From HyVt-337 sp964428895 (GTDB lineage Bacteria; Planctomycetota; Phycisphaerae; SM23-33): 14,987 nt of DNA. Below are positions 1 to 6,993 of the stretch, in pieces. The notes below the pieces were generated by a model, which did no database searches, was not told the origin of the DNA, and saw only the letters and a list, made by a program, of their open reading frames with translations. The stretch lies in NCBI GenBank assembly GCA_964428895.1, contig CAYRZU010000076.1:1-14987 (forward strand), in the 5' to 3' direction. The position numbers were made by a program, and so were the translations under genes. Each line of letters opens with the position of its first letter. Within the stretch, counting starts at the first letter, position 1.

Positions 1-8
1 TCCGTGAC

Positions 9-101
9 TTAGTTCAACGCCCACGGATTACCATTGTCGCTGACGACGTACAGGCTGCGCCCCTCTTCCAGAGGACCCCACGCCGCCCCACACTGGCGCA
101 T
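9..101 (-). other. Possible 30-residue ORF or C-terminal gene remnant
   Basis: On the reverse strand an ATG at 101 opens a 30-residue frame that ends at a TAA at 9-11. Its end reads SLYVVSDNGNPWALN, which is more protein-like than the surrounding non-coding DNA and faintly recalls a beta-propeller blade. The same frame has a TGA at 129-131 just upstream, so no longer gene continues into it from the right, and I see no clear ribosome binding site. It could be a remnant of a decayed gene, the tail of a frameshifted gene, or chance. I do not recognise the family. The rest of 1-145 holds nothing I can name. Confidence 0.2.
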
Positions 102-152
102 CGACGGCCCCCATATCAAGGCTGCACATCAAGCACTCAGAACACGTGACAG

Positions 153-159
153 AGAAGGA
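153..159 (+). promoter_or_regulatory. Ribosome binding site that sets the DUF4838 start
   Basis: AGAAGGA lies seven bases before the ATG at 167. It overlaps codons that would follow an upstream in-frame GTG at 146, so it argues for the ATG at 167 as the real start. Confidence 0.6.
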
Positions 160-166
160 TGGTCAC

Positions 167-1984
167 ATGATCGAGACGACTTCAGGCAATGAACTGTGGG
201 AAAGTAACACTCCCGAAGCACTGTTTCGCCTCGCAGACAATGGCAAGACGGATTACCGGATTGTAGTGCCGGCCGAGCCGACCTCGACCGAACGGATCGC
301 GGCCGACGAGCTGACGAAGTACCTCAAGCTGATATCGGGCGTGGACTTCGACATCGTCGATGACACGAGCGATGAGACGGACGCAGAGATAGTCCTTGGC
401 TTCGGCACCCGCACGGACGCGCTACTGCCCGGCTATGATATCGACGAACTTGGCCACGACGGCTTCATCATCAAGACGGTCGGGACGAAGCTCGTCATTG
501 CCGGCGGCAAGAAGCGCGGCACGATGTATGCCGTCTACTCCTTCCTGGAAGACTATCTGGGTTGCAGATGGTGGACGCCGGCCGAAGAACTCGTGCCCGA
601 TAGGCCCGTCATCGACATGCTGCCGATCGACCGCAAGGACATCCCCACGTTCATCAGCCGGGATGTGCTGTGTATTTCGAACCGGGAAGGCGGCAACAAC
701 TGGCCGATCAAGCACAAGCTCGACGGTACCGGCACAGCCGTTACAGAGGAAGAAGGCGGCAAGGTCAGGATCTATCCCGGCGGGCACTCGTTCGGCCACC
801 TGATCAGCCCCGAGGAGCACTTCGACGAGCATCCGGAATGGTTCGCCATGATCGAAGGCGAACGCCAGGCGTATCAGCTGTGCGTCTCCAACGAGGAAGT
901 CGTCGCCAAGTGCATCGAAACGGTGAAGCGTTGGATCGTCGAGCATCCGGATATCGATATCTTCAGTGTTTCCCAAGACGACGGGCCGGGCTTCTGCCAG
1001 TGCCCGGATTGTCTGGCGATCTATGAAGAAGAGGGCCTGCCCTATCGGCCTAATCCCATGGGCGGCCAACTCCGGCTGGCCAACCGGGTGGCTGAGGCCA
1101 TCGAGGATGAGTATCCCGACAAGCTCATCCATATGCTGGCGTACTTCTTTACCGTGGAGCCGCCCACCAAGACCAAACCTCACAAGAACATCCTGGTGCG
1201 GCTGTGCGATTACGAATCGTGCATGTCGCATCCGCTCGAAGAGTGCGCCTATCCTGTGGCGGCGGAGCACACGTTCCCGAAGCGGTTTGTATCGCTGGTG
1301 CGTCAGTGGGGCGAGCTGTCGGACAAGGTGTTCGTCTGGGATTACATGACGAACTTCCACAACTACCTCCAACCCCTGCCGAACTTCCACGTCATGCAGA
1401 AGGATGTGCAATTCTTCGCGGAAAACAGCGTGGTCGGCATCTACTTGCAGAACGTCTACGGCAGCGGCGCGAAGGGTTGTTTCCAGGACATGCGAAACTA
1501 CCTGCACGCCAAACTTGCATGGGACCCCTACTTCGATTTCGAGCGGAGCATGGATGAGTTCCTGGCGTTCTACTACGGCACGTCCGCGGCCCCTTTGCTG
1601 AAACAGTGGATCACGTTCATGGAGACCTACGTCACCGAAAACAACATCCACTTCGGCATGTATTTCCCCCCCAACAGCCGTCTGTTCACCAAGGAGTTCC
1701 TCGACGCGGGCGAGCGTCTGATCTCAGAGGCTGAGCGCGTCGCCGAGAACGAAACGTTCCGTCGGCGGATCCACTACGAACTGCTCGCGATCACTTACGT
1801 GCGTATCCAACGCATGCCGTCCGAGACACCCAATCGCCAGGAACGCATCGACGCATTCTTGGCCGAAATGGAATCCTACGGCGTCGGCAGCCTCAATGAA
1901 GGGGAGCCTCTCGAGACCACCCGCCGCAGCATGGAGACCGGCCAGTTCCTCGACGACACCCCGTTCTGGAAATACGACCCGTGA
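167..1984 (+). CDS. DUF4838 domain protein, glycoside-hydrolase-like
   Basis: This 605-residue protein has the layout of the DUF4838 family. Residues of about 20-140 form an alpha-glucuronidase-type N-terminal alpha/beta domain (AADELTKYLKLISG, then GTMYAVYSFLEDYLGCRWW). The DUF4838 core follows, with VSQDDGPGFCQCPDC (C277-x-C279-x2-C282), a RLANRVAEAIEDEYPDK helix and VWDYMTNFHNYLQPLPN. Family members are common in polysaccharide-degrading Planctomycetota, Verrucomicrobiota and Bacteroidota and are presumed carbohydrate-active, but no reaction is established to my knowledge. The ATG at 167 is preferred over an in-frame GTG at 146 because AGAAGGA sits seven bases before it. The N-terminus is polar with no signal peptide, which is odd for a family often exported. 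It converges on the LamG lipoprotein gene, with 71 bases between stops and no convincing terminator. Confidence 0.85.
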   Translation: MIETTSGNELWESNTPEALFRLADNGKTDYRIVVPAEPTSTERIAADELTKYLKLISGVDFDIVDDTSDETDAEIVLGFGTRTDALLPGYDIDELGHDGFIIKTVGTKLVIAGGKKRGTMYAVYSFLEDYLGCRWWTPAEELVPDRPVIDMLPIDRKDIPTFISRDVLCISNREGGNNWPIKHKLDGTGTAVTEEEGGKVRIYPGGHSFGHLISPEEHFDEHPEWFAMIEGERQAYQLCVSNEEVVAKCIETVKRWIVEHPDIDIFSVSQDDGPGFCQCPDCLAIYEEEGLPYRPNPMGGQLRLANRVAEAIEDEYPDKLIHMLAYFFTVEPPTKTKPHKNILVRLCDYESCMSHPLEECAYPVAAEHTFPKRFVSLVRQWGELSDKVFVWDYMTNFHNYLQPLPNFHVMQKDVQFFAENSVVGIYLQNVYGSGAKGCFQDMRNYLHAKLAWDPYFDFERSMDEFLAFYYGTSAAPLLKQWITFMETYVTENNIHFGMYFPPNSRLFTKEFLDAGERLISEAERVAENETFRRRIHYELLAITYVRIQRMPSETPNRQERIDAFLAEMESYGVGSLNEGEPLETTRRSMETGQFLDDTPFWKYDP

Positions 1985-2055
1985 GGCAAGAAGGGGGCGA
2001 TGGGCGGCTACCGTCTTCTCCGAAACAGGAATGGCGTCCCCCGATTACCGCAATC

Positions 2056-2847
2056 CTACGGCGCACGGCCGTTGCTCGTGTCTTCGGCGAGCGTACGGAT
2101 ATCCTCTTCGCTCAGGGCCCTGTCGTAGACCCGAACATCATCGACGGCTCCGTTGAGATGCGGCGTCTGTTGTCCCCGCGCACGGGTCGCCCCGATCAGC
2201 CACGGTTGACACTGGCAGATGTTGAATACATCGTCGGGCTTTTCCTGGACTAGTTTCCCATCCAGAAACAGTCGGTGCCGTCCGTCGCGCACCATAGCCA
2301 CGTGATACCATCGCCCCATCTGCAGTTGCTCCCTGTCGTCCGGCACAAGGCTCCACCCGCTGCCTTGACCATTGCTGCGGATCGAGCCCTTCCATAGACA
2401 GAGCAAGAAGACGCGGATCCCATTGCCGTCGTCTTGCGAAACGATCGGCTGACTGAACCCCTCGCCATCGAAGACATCCTTCCAGTCGATGTTCTCTCCG
2501 CCCTCCTGGAAGTTGACCCACAGGGCAATGGTCGACCCTTCACGGTTCAGCGATGGGGGCTTGGCGATGACCATCTCGTCGCCGACGCCATTGAAAGCCA
2601 AGGCTTGTCCAGGCCGCCCGAACCGATCCGTCGTCGGTGTTGTGCCGACCAGTTCGCCATCAGAATCGCCAACCACGTCAATCCCACGTCCGTCCATTGG
2701 GTACATCGCAATAAGTCCGTCTGTCATCATGATGGACTCCTCTGCAAGAAGGATCTGCTGACCGCTCTGGCATCCGCATAGCGCCAGGACGATGGCTCCG
2801 GCTGCGATCAGGATCGCATGTGTCTGCCGCACTGTAAATGCACTCAT
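2056..2847 (-). CDS. LamG / concanavalin A-like lectin domain lipoprotein
   Basis: The protein has 263 residues. Residues 1-26 are a lipoprotein signal: a hydrophobic stretch ending in the lipobox L23-C24-G25-C26, so Cys26 should be lipidated and the protein anchored in a membrane facing the periplasm or surface. Residues of about 43-255 form one LamG/laminin-G jelly roll, seen in LIAMYPMDGRG, ALAFNGVGDEMVI, STIALWVNFQ, WYHVAMVRDGRHRLFLDGKLV and the closing GAVDDVRVYDRALSEEDIRTLA. Such domains usually bind glycans or support other secreted proteins, and no catalytic domain is present. A GGAG seven bases before the ATG supports the start. It lies 112 bases downstream of the SGNH hydrolase gene on the same strand, so it could be the last gene of that operon or have its own promoter. 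The ligand is unknown. Confidence 0.8.
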   Translation of the reverse strand: MSAFTVRQTHAILIAAGAIVLALCGCQSGQQILLAEESIMMTDGLIAMYPMDGRGIDVVGDSDGELVGTTPTTDRFGRPGQALAFNGVGDEMVIAKPPSLNREGSTIALWVNFQEGGENIDWKDVFDGEGFSQPIVSQDDGNGIRVFLLCLWKGSIRSNGQGSGWSLVPDDREQLQMGRWYHVAMVRDGRHRLFLDGKLVQEKPDDVFNICQCQPWLIGATRARGQQTPHLNGAVDDVRVYDRALSEEDIRTLAEDTSNGRAP

Positions 2848-2959
2848 GGGTCTTCTCCGTCTCAGTTCGGGCCGCTAACCCAGTCGCCTCTTCGGAGAGT
2901 TCGGACCGACCCTCAGCCGCGCGCATCGCGGTCGTTACGGCCGGTCGCAGGGACATCGC

Positions 2960-3721
2960 TCAGTCCTGGTTGTAGGACTGGTGGCTCTTCTCGACGGTTT
3001 TGGCCTGCCACTCTTTGATATACCGGGTCCACTCGGTGTCGGCGTCGCGTTGGTGGCAGTTGTTCGTAATGCCGGGTGAGGCCAGGACGATCGCTTCGAA
3101 CACTTTGTTGGCGAGGATCATGTTGCCGACCTTGTTGGCGTGGACGGCGTCGAGGTGGATGATGTGATCGGTCTGGGCTTCGGCGGCGTAGATATCGGCG
3201 TAGACGTACCCGCGCTCGGCCGCGAGCTGCTCCAGCATGCGGTTGTACTCGACCGTCACAGCCACGCCGCCCTTATCGTACGGCGGGTAGTGGCAGTAGG
3301 CGGTCTGGTGATAGACGTTGACGATCACGACCATCGCGCCCGTCGCTTCATCGATGCGGTCGAGGATCGCGACCAGTTCGGCCTTGAAGTCGGCCACGCT
3401 CATTCCGGCGCGCATGTCGTTGAGACCATAGGCGACCACCACCAGGTCGGGATTCTTAGCGATCACTTCGGCTTCAAGCCGTTCGGAGGCGCTGGGTTTG
3501 GCGGAGGCCTCATAGCCGGGGCTGTTGGGCGAGATCACACTCGCGCCGACGCCGGCGTTGTGGTAGGCCAGGGGCTGCTCCTGGGCGTGCTCCAGCTGGT
3601 GCCAGAGAAGGTCGGCGAATCGCTCATGGGGGCCGGACAGCCAGCCACCGCCTTCGACGGTACTCTCTCCGAGCACGACCAACGATTTGAACGGGCCTCG
3701 CGGCGAATCTGCGTGCGTCAT
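2960..3721 (-). CDS. SGNH/GDSL family hydrolase (lipase/esterase-like)
   Basis: This 253-residue protein shows the SGNH blocks in order. Block I is VVLGESTVEGGG with nucleophile Ser20 (GES rather than GDS), block II is NAGVGAS near residue 57, block III is YGLNDMRAG with Asn101, and block V is D191-A-V-H194. The fold and catalytic set indicate an esterase or deacylase acting on O-acyl groups, often of carbohydrates, though the substrate cannot be read from the sequence. There is no signal peptide, so it is predicted to be cytoplasmic. The open frame extends upstream to about 4063, but the ATG at 3721 is chosen because AGGAG lies just before it, homology begins there, and it is 17 bases after the nitroreductase stop. 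It is the third gene of the esterase-nitroreductase-SGNH operon. Confidence 0.88.
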   Translation of the reverse strand: MTHADSPRGPFKSLVVLGESTVEGGGWLSGPHERFADLLWHQLEHAQEQPLAYHNAGVGASVISPNSPGYEASAKPSASERLEAEVIAKNPDLVVVAYGLNDMRAGMSVADFKAELVAILDRIDEATGAMVVIVNVYHQTAYCHYPPYDKGGVAVTVEYNRMLEQLAAERGYVYADIYAAEAQTDHIIHLDAVHANKVGNMILANKVFEAIVLASPGITNNCHQRDADTEWTRYIKEWQAKTVEKSHQSYNQD

Positions 3722-3738
3722 GGTGATTCTCCTGAGTG

Positions 3739-4560
3739 TTAGCGGACATCCACGATCTTCGCGGCGTTGTTGCGTTGAACGGTCCGGGGGTAACGGACAG
3801 CGGGCCAGCCGAAGAGCATGGGGTAGTAGTAGCCGACCTGGCCGTCGAGGCCAAGGGCCTGTTTGAATTGAGGCAGCAACTCCAGCAGCATCTTGGCCAG
3901 GCCGCACCAGGTCGTGCCGAGCTGATGGCTTTGGGCGAGCAGTTCGAAGTAGCTCAGTGCGATCACGGCGTCTTCGAGGCCGCAGGGGCTGCCGGGGTCG
4001 CTGCTGACGACCAGCAAATGGGGAGCGCCGCGGAAGACCGCGTCCGTGCCCGTGGCGAGCCACAGGTCGGCCATTCCTTTGAACTGGGCCAGGTGTTCGG
4101 GGATCTTGTCCTGTTTGGCCAATTCCGCAAACGCCGCCATGGCCTCGGCGGCGAGCGCCTTCATTGTTTCGGCGGAACGGACGACATGGAAACTCAGCCC
4201 CTGATTATTACAGCCGGTCGGCGCATGCGCGGTGGTCTCGAGCAGGAGCGTAATCAACTCGTCGCTGACGGGTGTGTCTTCGTAGTGACGCATACTCCGG
4301 CGCCCACGCAGCAGCAGCGACATCTGCTCGGCCGAGGGCAAAGCCTCAGCCGTGATGGGCTGGGAGTCGTCCGGGTCGGCCCCGTTAATCGCCAGCGCCC
4401 CGACCGGGAAGATGGCCATGCAGTGCTGGCAGTTGAAGCAACTGTCCGGGGCCGCCGCCACCGGCGGCTCGCCCGCTTCCATAGCCAGCACGCCCGCCGG
4501 GCAGTCCGTCGCACACAGCCCGCAGCGGGTGCAGCTATCGGCAATCTCGAGAGTGAACAT
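3739..4560 (-). CDS. Nitroreductase family protein with N-terminal ferredoxin domain
   Basis: The 273-residue protein is a fusion. Residues 1-60 form a bacterial ferredoxin-like domain with CTRCGLCATDCP (C10, C13, C16, C20) and CFNCQHCMAIFP (C41, C44, C47, F51). Residues of about 75-273 form an FMN-dependent nitroreductase domain, with RRSMRHYEDTPV as the FMN-phosphate contact, APTGCNNQG, and GTTWCG. Such fusions are cytoplasmic oxidoreductases thought to pass electrons from iron-sulfur clusters to FMN, and substrates are mostly unknown. The expected fourth Cys of the second motif is Phe51, so one cluster lacks a standard ligand. The start is the ATG at 4560 with AGGAGA five bases upstream. 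A longer in-frame ATG at 4608 would add 16 residues and overlap the esterase stop by eight bases, but lacks an equally good site. It lies between two hydrolase genes in one operon. Confidence 0.87.
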   Translation of the reverse strand: MFTLEIADSCTRCGLCATDCPAGVLAMEAGEPPVAAAPDSCFNCQHCMAIFPVGALAINGADPDDSQPITAEALPSAEQMSLLLRGRRSMRHYEDTPVSDELITLLLETTAHAPTGCNNQGLSFHVVRSAETMKALAAEAMAAFAELAKQDKIPEHLAQFKGMADLWLATGTDAVFRGAPHLLVVSSDPGSPCGLEDAVIALSYFELLAQSHQLGTTWCGLAKMLLELLPQFKQALGLDGQVGYYYPMLFGWPAVRYPRTVQRNNAAKIVDVR

Positions 4561-4565
4561 GGCGG

Positions 4566-4571
4566 TCTCCT
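4566..4571 (-). promoter_or_regulatory. Ribosome binding site that sets the nitroreductase start
   Basis: On the reverse strand AGGAGA lies five bases before the ATG at 4560. This favours that start, where the ferredoxin domain begins, over the ATG at 4608. Confidence 0.6.
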
Positions 4572-4600
4572 GTTCTTCCAGTGGGTGGGACGGATGTCGC

Positions 4601-5482
4601 TTAGGCATACAGCCTCAGCCAGGCTTGCACCAGGGGGATGAATTCGGCGGTGTAACGATGGCCGACGTCCTTGAGGAACGTATAGCTCCGCGTGCCCGGC
4701 AGCATGGCAAAGAGCGTCTCGATGGTGTGTGGCGGGCAAGTCTCATCCGGTCCGCCGGCGGTCAGCAAGACGGGCAGGTCCAGGCGATGCACGTGGGAGA
4801 GCGTATCGATCAGCCCGGCGGTGCGCCAGGCCGCGGCCGGGTCGGGCACGGACGGCAAGAGGTCGGCGAACATCGTGTAGCCGCCGGGCTTGCCGGAAGC
4901 GACGGCGCCGCGGAAGTCCGTCAGGTAGGGCACGTCCGAGGCCACACACCGTGCGCCTCGCTCGGCGAACAGGCTTCCCAGCAGTAGCGATCCGCCGCCT
5001 CCCTGGCTCGTGCCGAAGAACGACACGCGCTCGTCCAGTGTTTCCTCTCGGGCCAGGGCCCAATTGATGGCCATGGCGCAGTTGGCGAGCCAGTGTCGGT
5101 AGCCTTCGCGACCATCGGTAAGAATCGTATCCGGCAGCACGGGCCATTCGCCGTTGCGCTGCTTGGGTAGGTCGGGCCCGTCGGGCGTGCAGTACCCCAG
5201 CGGCGAAATGTGCAGCACGTTGTGCCCGTGGGCCACGATCTCCGGATGGGCGCTGATCTCGGCTCCATAGCCGGGCACGTGCACTACCAGCGGCGCCGGC
5301 CCTGACGGGGCCGGCTGCCAATAACCGTAGAACGGGGCCAGGCCCTCCGGCTCGAACCGGACGTAGGCGTTGGACAGATGATACATACCCAGTTGATGGG
5401 TGAACCCCGCCTCGGGCAAGACCTCGGCCGGGCAGGGGGTCGCGTTGGCGAGCGCCCAGATCGACGCCAGCCATTCATCCAC
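4601..5482 (-). CDS. AXE1-type acetyl-esterase / cephalosporin-C deacetylase family, start uncertain
   Basis: This alpha/beta hydrolase (293 residues from a GTG at 5482) matches the acetyl xylan esterase AXE1 family. The oxyanion/cap part is VVHVPGYGAEIS. The nucleophile elbow is GTSQGGG with Ser159, followed by SDVPYLTDFRGAV, as in the Bacillus deacetylase. The acid is Asp246 in GGPDETCPP and the base is His275 in DVGHRYT. The family removes acetyl groups from xylo-oligosaccharides and cephalosporin C. Family members are usually about 315-325 residues, so the N-terminus looks short. Upstream in the same frame the codons read LAYPGPAEVDEW, like the family N-terminus, but with no ATG, GTG or TTG. 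The best ribosome binding site (5531-5538) instead serves an ATG at 5523 in another frame. A lost base or a non-standard start is likely. No signal peptide is seen. It is the first gene of a three-gene operon. Confidence 0.85.
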   Translation of the reverse strand: MDEWLASIWALANATPCPAEVLPEAGFTHQLGMYHLSNAYVRFEPEGLAPFYGYWQPAPSGPAPLVVHVPGYGAEISAHPEIVAHGHNVLHISPLGYCTPDGPDLPKQRNGEWPVLPDTILTDGREGYRHWLANCAMAINWALAREETLDERVSFFGTSQGGGGSLLLGSLFAERGARCVASDVPYLTDFRGAVASGKPGGYTMFADLLPSVPDPAAAWRTAGLIDTLSHVHRLDLPVLLTAGGPDETCPPHTIETLFAMLPGTRSYTFLKDVGHRYTAEFIPLVQAWLRLYA

Positions 5483-5530
5483 CTCGGCGGGGCCTGGGTA
5501 GGCGAGATGGTGTCGGTTGTCATGAATCGG

Positions 5531-5538
5531 TCTCCTCT
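5531..5538 (-). promoter_or_regulatory. Strong ribosome binding site before an out-of-frame ATG
   Basis: AGAGGAGA on the reverse strand lies seven bases before the ATG at 5523. That ATG is not in frame with the esterase, whose first usable in-frame start is a GTG about 48 bases away. The mismatch suggests a frame error or a frameshift at the start of the esterase gene. Confidence 0.55.
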
Positions 5539-5547
5539 AGATGCCGC

Positions 5548-5577
5548 ACACTAGCAGGCGACCCCGCCCTCGGTCAA
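5548..5577 (-). promoter_or_regulatory. Possible promoter of the esterase operon
   Basis: On the reverse strand TTGACC (5572-5577) fits a -35 box with one mismatch. After an 18-base spacer comes TAGTGT (5548-5553), a weak -10 box. It would start transcription about 20 bases before the ATG at 5523, leaving room for the ribosome binding site. The -10 match is poor, so this is tentative. Confidence 0.3.
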
Positions 5578-5682
5578 TCGGGGTCCGCTCGGGGAGCGCG
5601 TCACCTTAAAGGCCGCTCCGTCGGAACGCCGATACATCCAGCAACTGCTGCGTCTTCCCCTAAACCCACAGGGACGTCTTCG

Positions 5683-6969
5683 GTGCTGATCGCTAAACGG
5701 TGGCTGGTTACATGGATGTTGCCGGCCCTGATCGCCTCGGTCGCATTCGCCCAGGCCGATCAGGCGGGTCCGCCTCCGCCGTATCAGCCGGCGGGGTTCT
5801 TCGAGCGAGAGACGCTGACGGACGATTGGTTCGGCCTGGCCGATGAGATGGCGGACCTCGGCCTGCGCGTCAACGCGGACGTCACGCAGGTCTATCAGAT
5901 TGCCTCGCGCGGGCCGGTCACCCACCGTCGGGCGGGCCGATACGCCGGCCGCTACGACATCCACGGCCGGTGGGATCTGGAGACTGCGTTCGGCTTGACC
6001 GGGTCTGGGGTGTTCATCCACGTCCAAGGCGGCTGGTCCGACGGGCTGAACGCCTCATCGGTCGGCGCCATTCAAAAGGTCAATGAGGTCGCGTTCGGGC
6101 ATGAGCCCGTCGTGGTCACGGAGCTGTTCTGGAAGCAGTGCTTCTTTGACGAACGGCTGCGATTCCACATCGGCAAGATAGACCTGACGGGCAACTTCCG
6201 GCAGCGATTTTCGGACGTGGGGTTCGACACCAACCGATACGCCAACGACGAGACCACCCAGTTCCTCAACGCGGCACTGGTCAACAACCCCGCCATTCCA
6301 TTCCCCAGCCATCCGCTGGCGGTGACCGTGATGGCCGAGCCGGTCAAGGACGTCTTCCTGCTTGCGGCTGTCTCCGATGCCGAAGCCCAGCGCGACACCA
6401 GCGGCTTCACCAGCGCCTTCAGTGGACAGCCGCACTACTTCTTCACCTACGAAGCTCAACTGGCGGTGGCGCTATCCACGCCCAACGGCAAGATGCCGGG
6501 CGGCTATCGCGTGGGCTTCTGGCACGAGACGACGGACAAGCCCCGCCACGACGGCAGCGGCGAATCCAACCACGATGTCGGTTTCTACACCAGCATCAAC
6601 CAGATGGTGTTCAAGGAAATCCGCGATGCCCCCGACGACAAGCAGGGGGCCGGTGTTTTCGGCCGACTGGGCTTCGCCGACGGAGACGTCAACGATATCC
6701 ACACCGCCTGGTCGGCGGGCGGCCAATACCGGGGCCTGATCCCCTCGCGCGATGACGACGTACTTGGCTTCGGCGTGGCCCAGAGCTTGTTGGCCCGGGG
6801 GGCGGGCTTCAGCAAGGACAGCGAAACGGTCTTCGAGTTGTACTACAAGATAGTGATCACGCCGTGGCTGGAAGTCTCCCCGTCGATTCAACACGTGATC
6901 AACCCCGGCGCCGCCGCCAACACCCCGGATGCGACGGTGTTCGGCATCCGCGTGCAACTAACGCCGTAG
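5683..6969 (+). CDS. OprB-family carbohydrate-selective porin
   Basis: This 428-residue outer-membrane beta-barrel protein resembles the OprB family, which lets sugars diffuse across the outer membrane. Residues 1-23 are a signal peptide (MLIAKRWLVTW, a hydrophobic core, then VAFA before Gln24). Family features include LTDDWFGLADEMADLGLRVN near the N-terminus, RWDLETAFGLTGSGVFIHVQ, and FWKQCFFDERLRFHIGKIDL followed by NF. Amphipathic strands run to the end, FGIRVQLTP. The GTG at 5683 is chosen because it keeps the basic n-region of the signal peptide. The alternative ATG at 5716 would lose it. The ribosome binding site is weak. It is divergent from the esterase operon, which fits a role in bringing in the oligosaccharides those enzymes process. 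It converges on aspT with only 24 bases between. Confidence 0.85.
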   Translation: MLIAKRWLVTWMLPALIASVAFAQADQAGPPPPYQPAGFFERETLTDDWFGLADEMADLGLRVNADVTQVYQIASRGPVTHRRAGRYAGRYDIHGRWDLETAFGLTGSGVFIHVQGGWSDGLNASSVGAIQKVNEVAFGHEPVVVTELFWKQCFFDERLRFHIGKIDLTGNFRQRFSDVGFDTNRYANDETTQFLNAALVNNPAIPFPSHPLAVTVMAEPVKDVFLLAAVSDAEAQRDTSGFTSAFSGQPHYFFTYEAQLAVALSTPNGKMPGGYRVGFWHETTDKPRHDGSGESNHDVGFYTSINQMVFKEIRDAPDDKQGAGVFGRLGFADGDVNDIHTAWSAGGQYRGLIPSRDDDVLGFGVAQSLLARGAGFSKDSETVFELYYKIVITPWLEVSPSIQHVINPGAAANTPDATVFGIRVQLTP

Positions 6970-6993
6970 GGGCTGCGGCCGACGCTTGCCCTG

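Noticed and set aside
422..1651. A 409-codon open frame on the reverse strand inside the DUF4838 gene
   Set aside because: It is exactly antisense to a well-supported gene, has no recognisable domain, and is expected from third-position GC bias.
1985..2055. Possible bidirectional terminator between convergent genes
   Set aside because: Only a five-base G/C-run match with a loop of about 40 bases could be found, with no U-tract on either strand.
5593..5619. Inverted repeat GGAGCG/CGCTCC with a 15-base loop between the esterase and porin genes
   Set aside because: The stem is only six base pairs with a long loop, has no U-tract, and is easily expected by chance in GC-rich DNA.
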